Virus record (IMG/VR): IMGVR_UViG_3300025137_000039
Span: 1 to 59,972 of that record
Source of the DNA: a virus
Reading direction: 5' to 3' (one strand)
DNA: 59,972 nt
Shown here: one piece after another, positions 50,547-58,439 of the stretch
Layout of the letters: each line of letters begins with the position of its first letter
Position numbering within the stretch: position 1 is the stretch's first letter
Notes under the pieces: generated by a model
What the model was told of the DNA's origin: nothing
Databases searched by the model: none
The model's input: only the letters and a program-made list of their open reading frames with translations
Made by a program: the position numbers and the translations under genes

Positions 50547-50933
50547 ATGATAGAAGATGATTTTTATTGCACTATCAAATTTAAAAGTGGTGATGAAATA
50601 TTTGCCAAAATAGCAGCAGAAGAAGATGATGATAGGACTATGTTATTAGTATCCAACCCTATCATGGTTGAAGAAATAAAAGTTAGAGGAACAGTAATAG
50701 GGCATAAGTTTGAACCTTGGTTAAAATCAACCAAAGAAGATATGTTTATCGTAAACATAGATGATGTTTTAACTATGTCTGAATCAGAGGACATAGAAAT
50801 GATTCTCTACTATCAAGATTATATTAGAAAAATGAATAAAGGTAATCATGCGCAACTAGATAGAAAGATGGGATATCTATCTACAGTCCAAGATGCAAAA
50901 GAGGTTTTAGAGAAACTATATAAGTCTAGCTAG
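50547..50933 (+). CDS. 128-aa hypothetical, possible LSm/Hfq-like fold
   Basis: The N-terminal 60 residues read 'CTIKFKSGDEIFAKIAAEED' then 'MLLVSNPIMVEEI', the strand order and 'NP' turn typical of LSm-like barrels. A helix-rich C-terminal part follows. AGGAGG before the ATG is a near-perfect ribosome site. The LSm idea is inference from pattern alone; no activity is known. A promoter and dyad separate it from gp55. Confidence 0.65.
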   Translation: MIEDDFYCTIKFKSGDEIFAKIAAEEDDDRTMLLVSNPIMVEEIKVRGTVIGHKFEPWLKSTKEDMFIVNIDDVLTMSESEDIEMILYYQDYIRKMNKGNHAQLDRKMGYLSTVQDAKEVLEKLYKSS

Positions 50934-50974
50934 AACTAATCTTCAAAAGCAACAAACCCAGTCTACTGTTAATT

Positions 50975-50995
50975 CATAATGTTGTCAACGTTATG
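50975..50995 (+). promoter_or_regulatory. operator-like dyad over the gp55 -35 box
   Basis: CATAATGTTG (50975-50984) and CAACGTTATG (50986-50995) are inverted with nine of ten matches around one central T. The dyad covers the -35 element TTGTCA. This arrangement fits a repressor or activator site controlling the late sigma factor. Confidence 0.5.
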
Positions 50996-51010
50996 ATTTA
51001 CTGTTATAAT
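50982..51010 (+). promoter_or_regulatory. sigma70-type promoter TTGTCA-17-TATAAT for gp55
   Basis: TTGTCA (50982-50987) has five of six -35 matches; TATAAT (51005-51010) is a perfect -10 after 17 nt. Transcription would start near 51017, before ATG 51053. The host polymerase can therefore make gp55 before late transcription begins. Confidence 0.7.
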
Positions 51011-51052
51011 ATTCTCAGTAGATAAATGTTTATTATGCCCTTCTCATATACA

Positions 51053-51532
51053 ACTATGCCAAGACCTAAAAAATCAGAACACTATGTAAACAATAAAGAT
51101 TTTTTAGCTGCTTTGGAACAGTATGCAATTGATGTTGCAAGGGCAAAAGAAAGAGAACAACCAAAACCAAGAATTCCAAGATATATTGGAGAGTGTTTTT
51201 TAAAGATTGCTAATCATTTGTCATATAAACCAAACTTCGTGAACTACATGTTCAAGGATGATATGATTTGTGATGGTATTGAAAACTGTGTAAGGTATAT
51301 CCACAATTTTAATCCAGAGAAATCTAAAAATCCATTTGCATACTTCACTCAAATTATCTACTATGCATTCTTAAGAAGAATTCAACAAGAGAAGAAGCAA
51401 CTGGAAATAAAAAATAAGATTTTAGAGAAGACCAATTTTGATGAAGTCTTTGACTCCAACGACCTTGACGCAAGCAATTATTCAGAATACAATAGTATCA
51501 AGGATAATGTACATTCCAAACTTAGAAACTAA
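51053..51532 (+). CDS. 55: late transcription sigma factor gp55
   Basis: The 159-residue protein aligns with T4 gp55 (185 aa). The 'YVNNKDFLAALEQYA' segment matches T4 'YVNNKELLQAI'. 'CDGIENCVRYIHNFNPEKSK' then 'NPFAYFTQIIYYAFLRRIQQ' is the core-binding sigma region-2-like part. ATG 51053 is chosen because it gives a similar distance from the start to YVNN as in T4, while upstream starts at 51026 and 51035 sit at or close to the promoter start. With gp45 it recognises NATAAATA promoters. Its stop is directly followed by gp47. Confidence 0.92.
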   Translation, partial: TMPRPKKSEHYVNNKDFLAALEQYAIDVARAKEREQPKPRIPRYIGECFLKIANHLSYKPNFVNYMFKDDMICDGIENCVRYIHNFNPEKSKNPFAYFTQIIYYAFLRRIQQEKKQLEIKNKILEKTNFDEVFDSNDLDASNYSEYNSIKDNVHSKLRN

Positions 51533-52578
51533 TGCGTGTAGCAGTTATTACTGATACTCACTATGGTGCAAGAAAAGGATCTAAACTTTTTCATGACTAT
51601 TTTGAGAAATTTTATGATAATGTTTTCTTTCCAACTTTAGACAGAGAGAAGATCACCACTGTAATCCACATGGGTGATGCTTTTGATAGTAGGAAGGGTA
51701 TAGAATTTAAAGCATTAGAATGGGCAAAGAGAGTTGTTTTTGAACCACTCAAAGAAAGAAATATAACCATGCATCTGATGGTAGGAAACCATGATGCTTA
51801 TTATAAAAATACCAATCATATCAATTCAGTAGATCTTCTTTTGAATGAGTATGATAATGTCATTACTTACTCAGAACCAGCAGAAGTAGTAATTGATAAT
51901 CAACCTATATTATTCATCCCTTGGATCAATGAAGAAAATAAAGAAAGCACTTTCAAATGCATTGAAAATTCAACTTGCAAGTGTGCGATGGGGCACCTTG
52001 AACTCAATGGATTTAGAGCTCATAAAGGACTCGTCATGGATCATGGTATGGAAAGCAAACTATATCAGAAGTTCCAGAGGGTATTTTCGGGTCATTACCA
52101 TACAAGATCAGATGATGGAAAAATCTTCTACATAGGAAATCCATATGAGATGTTTTGGAATGATGTGAATGATGATAGAGGATTTGTTATTTTAGATACT
52201 GATGATTTTGGTTTTGATTATGTAAATAACCCATACAAACTCTTTCATAATATCTACTACGAAGACACACCATATCAAACTTTTGATGCTACTCAATATT
52301 ATAATAAAATTGTAAAAGTTATTGTAAAATCTAAGACTAATATCTCATCATTTGAAAAATTTATTGATAAACTTTATGATGCTAAAGTATCAGACTTAAA
52401 GATTGTAGAAAATTATGATTTCAATAATGGATACTTGACTAGAGATGCTGATGTAGAAACAGAAGACACCTTCTCTATCTTGAATAGATATATTGAGGAG
52501 GTAGAGTTTTCTCTTGATAAATCAATAGTTCAATCTTTGATTAAAGAAGTTTATGAGGAAGCATGTGAGATAACATAA
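51532..52578 (+). CDS. 47: recombination nuclease subunit gp47
   Basis: The 348-residue Mre11/SbcD-type phosphoesterase (T4 gp47 is 339 aa) has DTHYG near residue 8, GDAFD (G48-D49), GNHD (85-88) and GHYH (187-190), the four metal-binding motifs. With gp46 it resects DNA ends for recombination and degrades host DNA. Its stop overlaps the DUF3110-type gene by one base (TAATG). Confidence 0.95.
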   Translation: MRVAVITDTHYGARKGSKLFHDYFEKFYDNVFFPTLDREKITTVIHMGDAFDSRKGIEFKALEWAKRVVFEPLKERNITMHLMVGNHDAYYKNTNHINSVDLLLNEYDNVITYSEPAEVVIDNQPILFIPWINEENKESTFKCIENSTCKCAMGHLELNGFRAHKGLVMDHGMESKLYQKFQRVFSGHYHTRSDDGKIFYIGNPYEMFWNDVNDDRGFVILDTDDFGFDYVNNPYKLFHNIYYEDTPYQTFDATQYYNKIVKVIVKSKTNISSFEKFIDKLYDAKVSDLKIVENYDFNNGYLTRDADVETEDTFSILNRYIEEVEFSLDKSIVQSLIKEVYEEACEIT

Positions 52579-52850
52579 TGTTTATTATTACAGTTGCAGG
52601 AAAAGAAAAAGATGGTGCATATTCTGTAGTAGATGATGAAGGAGAACAAGTCCTTTATATCTTTGAAGAAGAAGATGATGCAATGAGATATTCCATGCAG
52701 CTAGAAGAACTTGACTATCCTCTTATGCATGTGATAGAAATAGACGATGAACTAATGGTCCATACATGTGAGACACATGGACACAGATATACTATTATAT
52801 CTAAAAATGATATTGTGATTCCCCCAGATAAACCTGATGATACTGTTTAA
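52578..52850 (+). CDS. DUF3110-type small protein between gp47 and gp46
   Basis: The 90-residue acidic protein (FIITVAGKEKDGAYSVVDDE, then VLYIFEEEDDAMRYSMQLEE and YPLMHVIEID) follows the pattern of DUF3110, a family I know from cyanobacteria, with 'vlyFEdedDAtRYa..LE...yP...V..i'. Function is unknown. It overlaps gp47 by one base and gp46 by 14 nt, so it is translationally linked to both nuclease subunits, which suggests a related role. Confidence 0.75.
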   Translation: MFIITVAGKEKDGAYSVVDDEGEQVLYIFEEEDDAMRYSMQLEELDYPLMHVIEIDDELMVHTCETHGHRYTIISKNDIVIPPDKPDDTV

Positions 52851-54549
52851 ATCAATTTCATGGAAGAACTTCCTTTCAACTGGGAATCATCCAACTAGCG
52901 TTTGTTTTGATAATTATAATACATCTTTAATTATTGGATCAAATGGAGCAGGTAAATCAACTATTCTTGATGCGCTTACTTTTTCTTTATATGGAAAGTC
53001 ATTTAGGAAGATTAATAAAGCGCAACTTATTAATACTACAAATGAAAAAAATTGTTTTGTAGATATTGAATTTAGTGTTAACAATGTAGATTGGAAAGTA
53101 GAAAGGGGAATCAAACCAAATATTTTTAAAATCTATAGGGATGGTGAAGAATTAGATCAAAGTTCTTCTGCTATAGATCAACAAAAATGGTTAGAACAAA
53201 ATGTTCTTAAAATGAACTATAAGTCATTTACTCAGATTGTAATTTTGGGTAGTAGTTCTTTTGTCCCATTCATGCAACTACCAACTAATAGTAGGAGAGA
53301 GGTTGTAGAAGATTTATTGGATATCAAAATCTTTTCTTCTATGAATGAGATTGTTAAAACAAGAATGCGTCTGGTCAAAGACGAACTAAGAACACTTGAG
53401 TTGAAGAAAGAAAGTTTAAAAGATAAAGTTGACATGCAAAAAAACTTTATCCAACAGATTGAAAATCAAAGTAAAGATGATGTAAATAAAAAAAATGATG
53501 TAATTAATAATCTGATAGATGAGATGTCAGGTTATATGAAGAAGACTGAGTATCTTGATGAAGAAGTTAAAGCAACTCAATTATCTCTTCAGAATTTTGA
53601 AGGAGCAACTTCTAAACTTAAGGATTATGGTAATATAAAAGGTAAACTATCTCAAAAAATTTCTGGTATTGTAAAGGAACATAAATTTTTTACAGAAAAT
53701 AAAGTTTGTCCTACATGTGATCAAAACATAGAAGAAACATTTAGAGTAAATAGAATTAGTGATTCTCAATCTAAAGCAGAAAAATTGCAGGAAGGGTATC
53801 AAGAACTTCTTCAAGCAATTAAAAATGAAGAAGAGAGAGAATCTCAATTCAAACAATTATCAGGAGATTTAAGTAAATTACTTAATGGCATTACTCAGAA
53901 CAATTCTCAAGTCAATGGTTGTCAAAAACAAATCAAAAGACTTAAACATGAAATTCAAACTGTTACCAATCAAGTTGAAAACAGAAATATTGAACATGAA
54001 AAGTTAGAGAATTTTAGGAGTAGTCTTCAAGATACGTTTGAAAGTATTTCAGATAAAAAAGAAAATGTAACCTATCTTGATTTTACTTATAATTTATTGA
54101 GAGATGGTGGAGTAAAAACCCAAATCATTAAAAGGTATCTTCCTGTTATTAATCAACAGGTTAACAAGTACTTGCAGATGATGGATTTTTATATCAACTT
54201 AAAACTTGATGAAGAATTTACAGAGACAATTGAAACTCCCATCCATGAAGATTTTACTTACTCTTCTTTTTCTGAGGGAGAGAAGATGAGAATTGATTTG
54301 GCACTCCTGTTTACCTGGAGAGAGGTGGCAAGAATGAAGAACTCTGTTAATACTAATCTATTGATTATGGACGAAGTATTTGATAGTTCTCTAGATGGAT
54401 TTGGAACAGAAGAGTTTCTTAAGATTATAAAATTTGTTATTAAAGATGCTAATGTTTTTGTAATCTCTCATAAGGATGGACTTGAAGATAAGTTTGATAA
54501 TGTAATAAAATTTGAAAAACAAGGTAATTTCTCTAGGATAGAACCATGA
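52837..54549 (+). CDS. 46: recombination nuclease subunit gp46
   Basis: The 570-residue Rad50/SbcC-type ATPase (T4 gp46 is 560 aa) has Walker A GSNGAGKST (34-42). A long coiled coil contains a zinc hook CPTC at 291-294. The ABC signature SFSEGEKM begins near 477, and Walker B LLIMDEVFD has D512-E513. It controls gp47 in end resection. The start lies 14 nt inside the DUF3110-type gene. Confidence 0.95.
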   Translation: MILFKSISWKNFLSTGNHPTSVCFDNYNTSLIIGSNGAGKSTILDALTFSLYGKSFRKINKAQLINTTNEKNCFVDIEFSVNNVDWKVERGIKPNIFKIYRDGEELDQSSSAIDQQKWLEQNVLKMNYKSFTQIVILGSSSFVPFMQLPTNSRREVVEDLLDIKIFSSMNEIVKTRMRLVKDELRTLELKKESLKDKVDMQKNFIQQIENQSKDDVNKKNDVINNLIDEMSGYMKKTEYLDEEVKATQLSLQNFEGATSKLKDYGNIKGKLSQKISGIVKEHKFFTENKVCPTCDQNIEETFRVNRISDSQSKAEKLQEGYQELLQAIKNEEERESQFKQLSGDLSKLLNGITQNNSQVNGCQKQIKRLKHEIQTVTNQVENRNIEHEKLENFRSSLQDTFESISDKKENVTYLDFTYNLLRDGGVKTQIIKRYLPVINQQVNKYLQMMDFYINLKLDEEFTETIETPIHEDFTYSSFSEGEKMRIDLALLFTWREVARMKNSVNTNLLIMDEVFDSSLDGFGTEEFLKIIKFVIKDANVFVISHKDGLEDKFDNVIKFEKQGNFSRIEP

Positions 54550-54683
54550 AGGTTCCAAATTGGCAGCATCATTCCAAAAAACAACAGAAAGTTCATCTAA
54601 AACCTCAAGCAATTAGACAACGTAAAGAAGCATTACAATTTTTGAAGAAAAAGTTAAATGTGACAACAACTTCATTAAGTTAG
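54546..54683 (+). CDS. 45-aa basic peptide after gp46
   Basis: It starts in an ATGA overlap with the gp46 stop. The product (MKVPNWQHHSKKQQKVHLKP, then a helix IRQRKEALQFLKKKL) is strongly basic, as in small nucleic-acid-binding peptides. The overlap supports expression. Function unknown. Confidence 0.5.
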   Translation: MKVPNWQHHSKKQQKVHLKPQAIRQRKEALQFLKKKLNVTTTSLS

Positions 54684-54722
54684 CATACGCTGACTAAATA
54701 GTAGAGTGAGAGAGGTAAAATT

Positions 54723-54893
54723 ATGCACAACCTGGTATCTAGAAATGAATTAGCATCTTGGAGATGGGATGAAAAAAACTCATCAAATGAAAAATATGAT
54801 CAAGTGTCTGATTATTTTCAATGCATTTCAGAATGCGGTATCATAGATCAAACAGCAAGGAGGTTTTGCAGACACATCCTAACTGAAGAATAA
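54723..54893 (+). CDS. 56-aa hypothetical protein
   Basis: The product begins MHNLVSRNELASWRWDEKNS and ends ARRFCRHILTEE, with three cysteines. GAGAGAGG upstream is a good ribosome site. I recall similar small proteins in cyanophages. Helix-rich; function unknown. Confidence 0.6.
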   Translation: MHNLVSRNELASWRWDEKNSSNEKYDQVSDYFQCISECGIIDQTARRFCRHILTEE

Positions 54894-54994
54894 CTTCAAA
54901 TCACAAAACATAAGGAGAACAAAACCAAAGCCCCCTGCACCTTAAATAGTGTGGGGGGTTGGTGCGTGTGACAGTTTAGTAAGTGGTTGCAATG

Positions 54995-55006
54995 GGTTTT
55001 AAAACC
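54995..55006 (+). promoter_or_regulatory. perfect 12-bp palindrome, operator-like
   Basis: GGTTTTAAAACC lies 12 nt before the TATAAT box at 55019, where a -35 element would be. No good -35 box is present there, so an activator-type site is possible. The upstream gap (54894-55015) also holds a C/G-rich imperfect hairpin near 54931-54957. Confidence 0.4.
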
Positions 55007-55018
55007 TGTTGACCTGTG

Positions 55019-55024
55019 TATAAT
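55019..55024 (+). promoter_or_regulatory. -10 box TATAAT upstream of the VWA gene
   Basis: A perfect -10 with no convincing -35. Transcription would start near 55031, downstream of the GTG at 55016 and upstream of ATG 55046, which decides the start of the next gene. Confidence 0.4.
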
Positions 55025-55045
55025 AAAGATATCAGCAAGAGACTT

Positions 55046-57115
55046 ATGGCAATCAACTATGAAATCAAGTCCCAGTTGGCAAAATTGCTTGCTACTGAGG
55101 ACCTGGTGGTTGAGCATAAGAATGTTGCCACAGCACAGTTTAATGTAGAACATAGGGTATTGACCCTTCCTATGTGGAAACGTGCTTCTAACAGTGTTTA
55201 TGACATGCTGGTGGGTCATGAAGTGGGACATGCTCTCTTCACACCTAATGATTGGTCTTTTGAGCGTAAGGTTCCTCAGCAGTTTGTAAATGTGACTGAG
55301 GATGCACGTATTGAGAAACTTATGAAACGTAAGTATGCAGGAATTAAAAAATCTTTTTACTGTGGGTATGAAGAATTAGCAGGACAAGATTTCTTTTGTA
55401 TTGATGGTGAAGATGTTGATAATATGAACCTGGCAGATCGTGCAAACCTTTATTTCAAAATTGGTCAGTTTATTGATGTATCATTTCATAATTTTGAAGA
55501 GAGTAGGATTATAAAACTAATTGGAGATGCTGAAACATTTGAGGATGCTGTTGAAGCAGCAAAGCAATTGTATGCATATTGTAAGAAACCAAAGACTGAA
55601 TCACAACCTATAGTGACTCCACCTTCTCAAGATGGACAACCTGGTGGTGAAATAATGACTCATGAAGAAATGCTTGAGGAAGCAGGAAAGCGTGAGTCTG
55701 AAAATGAAGCATCTGATGATATTGATGAACAATCTTCTAATGATTCTGAAACTGCAGAAAATACTAAACAAGATGATAAAGAACCAGAGGTTGAAACTGA
55801 TAGTGCCTTTGAGGAAGGTATTGAAGATCTCAATGGTAATGTGAGTGATGATGACACTGGATATTATGAGATTCCTGAAATTGATATTAATAAAATTGTT
55901 ATCCCTTTTGATGAGATTCAAAAAAAGTTTGAATGGTCAGAAGATCTTTATGCAAATTCTATTGAAGAATGTTTTAAATATGCTGACAGTGAATATAATA
56001 AATTCAGAAAATCTGCTTCACGTGAAATCAATTATCTTGTAAAAGAGTTTGAATGTAAGAAATCTGCTGATGCTTATGCACGTTCTGCTACTTCAAGGAC
56101 TGGTGTTCTTGATTGCTCCAAACTTCATACTTACAAATACAATGAAGATTTATTTAAGAAAGTAACTACTCTTGCTGATGGTAAGAATCATGGACTTATT
56201 TTTGTTCTTGATTGGTCGGGTTCAATGGCAAATTCAATCATTGATACAATTAAACAACTCTACAATCTAATCTGGTTCTGCAATAAATGTAATATCCCCT
56301 TTGATGTCTATGCTTTCACAAATTCATATATGAGGGGAGAGGGGGAAGAGATTGAACATATCTGGGAAGAGGGTAAGTTTATTATTGATGGATCATTCAA
56401 AATGATGAATCTTCTTTCTAGTAATATGAAAAGGAAGGATTTGGAAAAGCAGATGCAATCCATATTCAGAATGGTGTTTGGTTTTAGAAATTATGTACCA
56501 TATAATTATCCAGCAGAGTTTAGTCTTTCTGGCACTCCTCTTAATGAAGCAATTCTGTCACTTCATAAAATTATCCCTGCCTTCAACAAAATGCATGGAG
56601 TACAGAAAACTCATTGTTTTGTCCTGACTGATGGTGAAACTAATTGTCTGATGATTGCTAGAGAAAGTTTTTATGGTGGTCAAGGAGCTAAGCACATTAC
56701 TGCTATGAATTCTTATCTTAGGAACAGAAAGACTGGATATACCTATCAGATCCAATATGAATATTATAAGTTCACTCAAGTTCTTCTTGAGAATCTGAAA
56801 CAAGAAAATAAGGATGTAAACTTTATTGGTATTCGTCTTTGTCCATCAAGAGAGATGAATCAATTTGTCAGAAGGTATGAAATAATTGATGATGTAATGA
56901 GTAAAAAAATGAAGAAAGACAAATTCTATGATATTAAAAATACTGGATATACATCCTACTTTGCTATGCAAACATCTGCTTTGAATAATGATGCTGACTT
57001 TGATGTTGAAGAGGGAGCTTCTAAGGCAAAGATTAAATCTGCTTTTGTTAAAAATTTGAAAACCAAGGCACTAAATAAAAAAGTCCTTGGTAAATTTATC
57101 TCTCTAGTAGCATGA
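55046..57115 (+). CDS. HExxH metallopeptidase-like plus VWA domain protein (CobT-like)
   Basis: The 689-residue protein has an N-terminal HEVGH at 58-62 (a zinc-peptidase HExxH). An acidic low-complexity middle follows, then a VWA domain with the MIDAS motif DWSGSM (D389, S391, S393) and TDGET near 528. CobT-type cobaltochelatase and DUF2201-like proteins share this two-part layout. Two genes later comes a CobS/MoxR-like ATPase; MoxR-VWA pairs commonly act as chaperone or protein-remodelling machines. No CobN is visible, so cobalamin synthesis is not implied. ATG 55046 is preferred because GTG 55016 overlaps the -10 box. Confidence 0.8.
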   Translation: MAINYEIKSQLAKLLATEDLVVEHKNVATAQFNVEHRVLTLPMWKRASNSVYDMLVGHEVGHALFTPNDWSFERKVPQQFVNVTEDARIEKLMKRKYAGIKKSFYCGYEELAGQDFFCIDGEDVDNMNLADRANLYFKIGQFIDVSFHNFEESRIIKLIGDAETFEDAVEAAKQLYAYCKKPKTESQPIVTPPSQDGQPGGEIMTHEEMLEEAGKRESENEASDDIDEQSSNDSETAENTKQDDKEPEVETDSAFEEGIEDLNGNVSDDDTGYYEIPEIDINKIVIPFDEIQKKFEWSEDLYANSIEECFKYADSEYNKFRKSASREINYLVKEFECKKSADAYARSATSRTGVLDCSKLHTYKYNEDLFKKVTTLADGKNHGLIFVLDWSGSMANSIIDTIKQLYNLIWFCNKCNIPFDVYAFTNSYMRGEGEEIEHIWEEGKFIIDGSFKMMNLLSSNMKRKDLEKQMQSIFRMVFGFRNYVPYNYPAEFSLSGTPLNEAILSLHKIIPAFNKMHGVQKTHCFVLTDGETNCLMIARESFYGGQGAKHITAMNSYLRNRKTGYTYQIQYEYYKFTQVLLENLKQENKDVNFIGIRLCPSREMNQFVRRYEIIDDVMSKKMKKDKFYDIKNTGYTSYFAMQTSALNNDADFDVEEGASKAKIKSAFVKNLKTKALNKKVLGKFISLVA

Positions 57116-57255
57116 AAGAAAACTGGAAAGAAATTGCAAAGGAATCAGAAAAAGATCCAAAGGTAATTAAAATACTTGAGGATGGTCCTAGATCTCTTGG
57201 TCAGGCATATCTACTTCAAGCCATGCGATATAAGTATGGACAGTTAGCAAAGTGA
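57112..57255 (+). CDS. 47-aa helical peptide between VWA and ATPase genes
   Basis: It starts in an ATGA overlap with the VWA gene stop. The product (MKENWKEIAKESEKDPKVIK, ending QAMRYKYGQLAK) is helical and basic. It is followed by a terminator 5 nt later, so it ends the VWA transcript. It could be a small partner of the VWA protein, which is inference. Confidence 0.55.
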   Translation: MKENWKEIAKESEKDPKVIKILEDGPRSLGQAYLLQAMRYKYGQLAK

Positions 57256-57260
57256 CACTA

Positions 57261-57284
57261 AGGGTCTTAAGACCCTTTCTTTTT
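57261..57284 (+). terminator. intrinsic terminator after the VWA operon
   Basis: AGGGTCTTAAGACCCT (57261-57276) is a perfect 16-bp palindrome, forming a hairpin with a TTAA loop, followed by a T-rich tail (TTCTTTTT). Confidence 0.85.
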
Positions 57285-57294
57285 GCCCTATAAT
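57267..57294 (+). promoter_or_regulatory. promoter TTAAGA-16-TATAAT for the CobS-like gene
   Basis: A perfect -10 (57289-57294) follows the terminator; a 4/6 -35 lies inside the hairpin. Transcription would start near 57301, 15 nt before the ATG. Confidence 0.45.
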
Positions 57295-57315
57295 GACTTC
57301 AGTTAAACAAAATAC

Positions 57316-58392
57316 ATGGCACTCTCCACAGAATACATTCTGTCTTCTCTAAACAATCTTTATGGATCTGAAATTGTAGCTGCTGATGTTCGTGCTTGGT
57401 GTACTATGAATGACACCACATATCAAACTGTAACTAAGAAACTGGATATTTATAAAGTTGGTCGTGGTAAGTGGAATTTGACTGTTAAAGAAAAACTAGA
57501 AAAAACATATGTGTCTCCTGCTGCTCTTCCTGCTGTAGAACAAAATCTTATTCCTGAAAAAGATGATACTTTCGTCAACTTTGGTAATTTTCTCGATATC
57601 AAAAAAATTATTAAGTCCAACTTATTCTACCCTACATTCATTACAGGTCTTTCTGGTAATGGTAAAACATTCTTTATTGAACAAGCTTGTTCTCAACTCA
57701 AAAGGGAATTAATTCGTGTCAATATTACAATTGAAACTGATGAAGATGACCTTATTGGTGGGTTTCGTCTTGTCAATGGTGAAACCATCTGGCATAATGG
57801 CCCAGTCATTGAAGCCCTTGAACGTGGAGCAATCTTGCTCCTTGATGAAATTGACCTTGCCTCAAACAAAATCCTTTGCCTCCAATCTATTCTTGAAGGA
57901 AAAGGGATTTTCCTCAAGAAGATTGGCAAGTTCATTGCGCCCACAACAGGTTTCCAAGTATTCGCAACCGCAAATACTAAAGGAAAGGGGAGTGATGATG
58001 GACGATTCATTGGTACTAATGTGCTCAATGAAGCCTTCCTTGAAAGGTTCCCAGTAACCTTTGAACAGGCATATCCATCACCTTCTGTTGAACAGAAGAT
58101 CCTAGAGGGTGTATCTGACACTGTAGGAGTCTCTGATAGTGAGTTCTGTAAGTATCTGTGTGATTGGGCAGACATCATTCGTAAGACTTTTTATGATGGA
58201 GGTATTGAGGATGTTATCAGTACAAGGCGTTTAGTGCATATCATTCGTGCTTATAGTATCTTTGGTGATAAAGAAAAAGCAATGAAAGTTTGTATTAATC
58301 GTTTTGATGATGAAACCAAACAAGCATTCATGGAATTGTATGATAAGGTAGATGCTGATTTTGAAATGGTTGACATGGAACCTTCTGCTTGA
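57316..58392 (+). CDS. cobS: CobS/MoxR-like AAA+ ATPase
   Basis: The 358-residue ATPase has Walker A GLSGNGKTFF (111-118) and Walker B ILLLDEID (D177, E178). It also has a sensor-like 'FATANTKGKGSDDGRF' region and an arginine-finger-type 'NEAFLERF'. Cyanophage genomes annotate this gene as cobS after the cobaltochelatase subunit, and T4-like cyanophages keep it widely. The nearby VWA protein is the expected partner. A winged-helix-like N-terminus (about residues 1-60) precedes the ATPase. Confidence 0.88.
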   Translation: MALSTEYILSSLNNLYGSEIVAADVRAWCTMNDTTYQTVTKKLDIYKVGRGKWNLTVKEKLEKTYVSPAALPAVEQNLIPEKDDTFVNFGNFLDIKKIIKSNLFYPTFITGLSGNGKTFFIEQACSQLKRELIRVNITIETDEDDLIGGFRLVNGETIWHNGPVIEALERGAILLLDEIDLASNKILCLQSILEGKGIFLKKIGKFIAPTTGFQVFATANTKGKGSDDGRFIGTNVLNEAFLERFPVTFEQAYPSPSVEQKILEGVSDTVGVSDSEFCKYLCDWADIIRKTFYDGGIEDVISTRRLVHIIRAYSIFGDKEKAMKVCINRFDDETKQAFMELYDKVDADFEMVDMEPSA

Positions 58393-58398
58393 TATAAT
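58370..58398 (+). promoter_or_regulatory. perfect sigma70-type promoter TTGACA-17-TATAAT
   Basis: Both boxes match the consensus exactly (58370-58375 and 58393-58398) with ideal spacing. The -35 lies inside the last codons of the CobS-like gene. Transcription would start near 58405, serving the DUF3310-like gene and gp45. Confidence 0.75.
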
Positions 58399-58439
58399 TA
58401 ATGATAAACGCTTGGTCACTACTTTATGAGGAATTGAAA

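Noticed and set aside
54931-54957. C-rich/G-rich hairpin after the 56-aa gene, considered as a terminator
   Set aside because: Pairing is interrupted (TG against T) and no T run follows, so a terminator cannot be supported; it may still be an RNA structure.
55009-55014. TTGACC considered as a -35 box
   Set aside because: It lies only 4 nt before the TATAAT at 55019, and no -10 box sits 16-18 nt downstream.
55016-55045. GTG at 55016 as the start of the VWA gene
   Set aside because: It overlaps the -10 box and lies before the predicted RNA start; the conserved-looking protein begins at ATG 55046.
57693-58178. 161-codon - strand frame opposite the CobS-like gene
   Set aside because: It lies entirely within a gene with intact ATPase motifs; the translation has no recognisable pattern.
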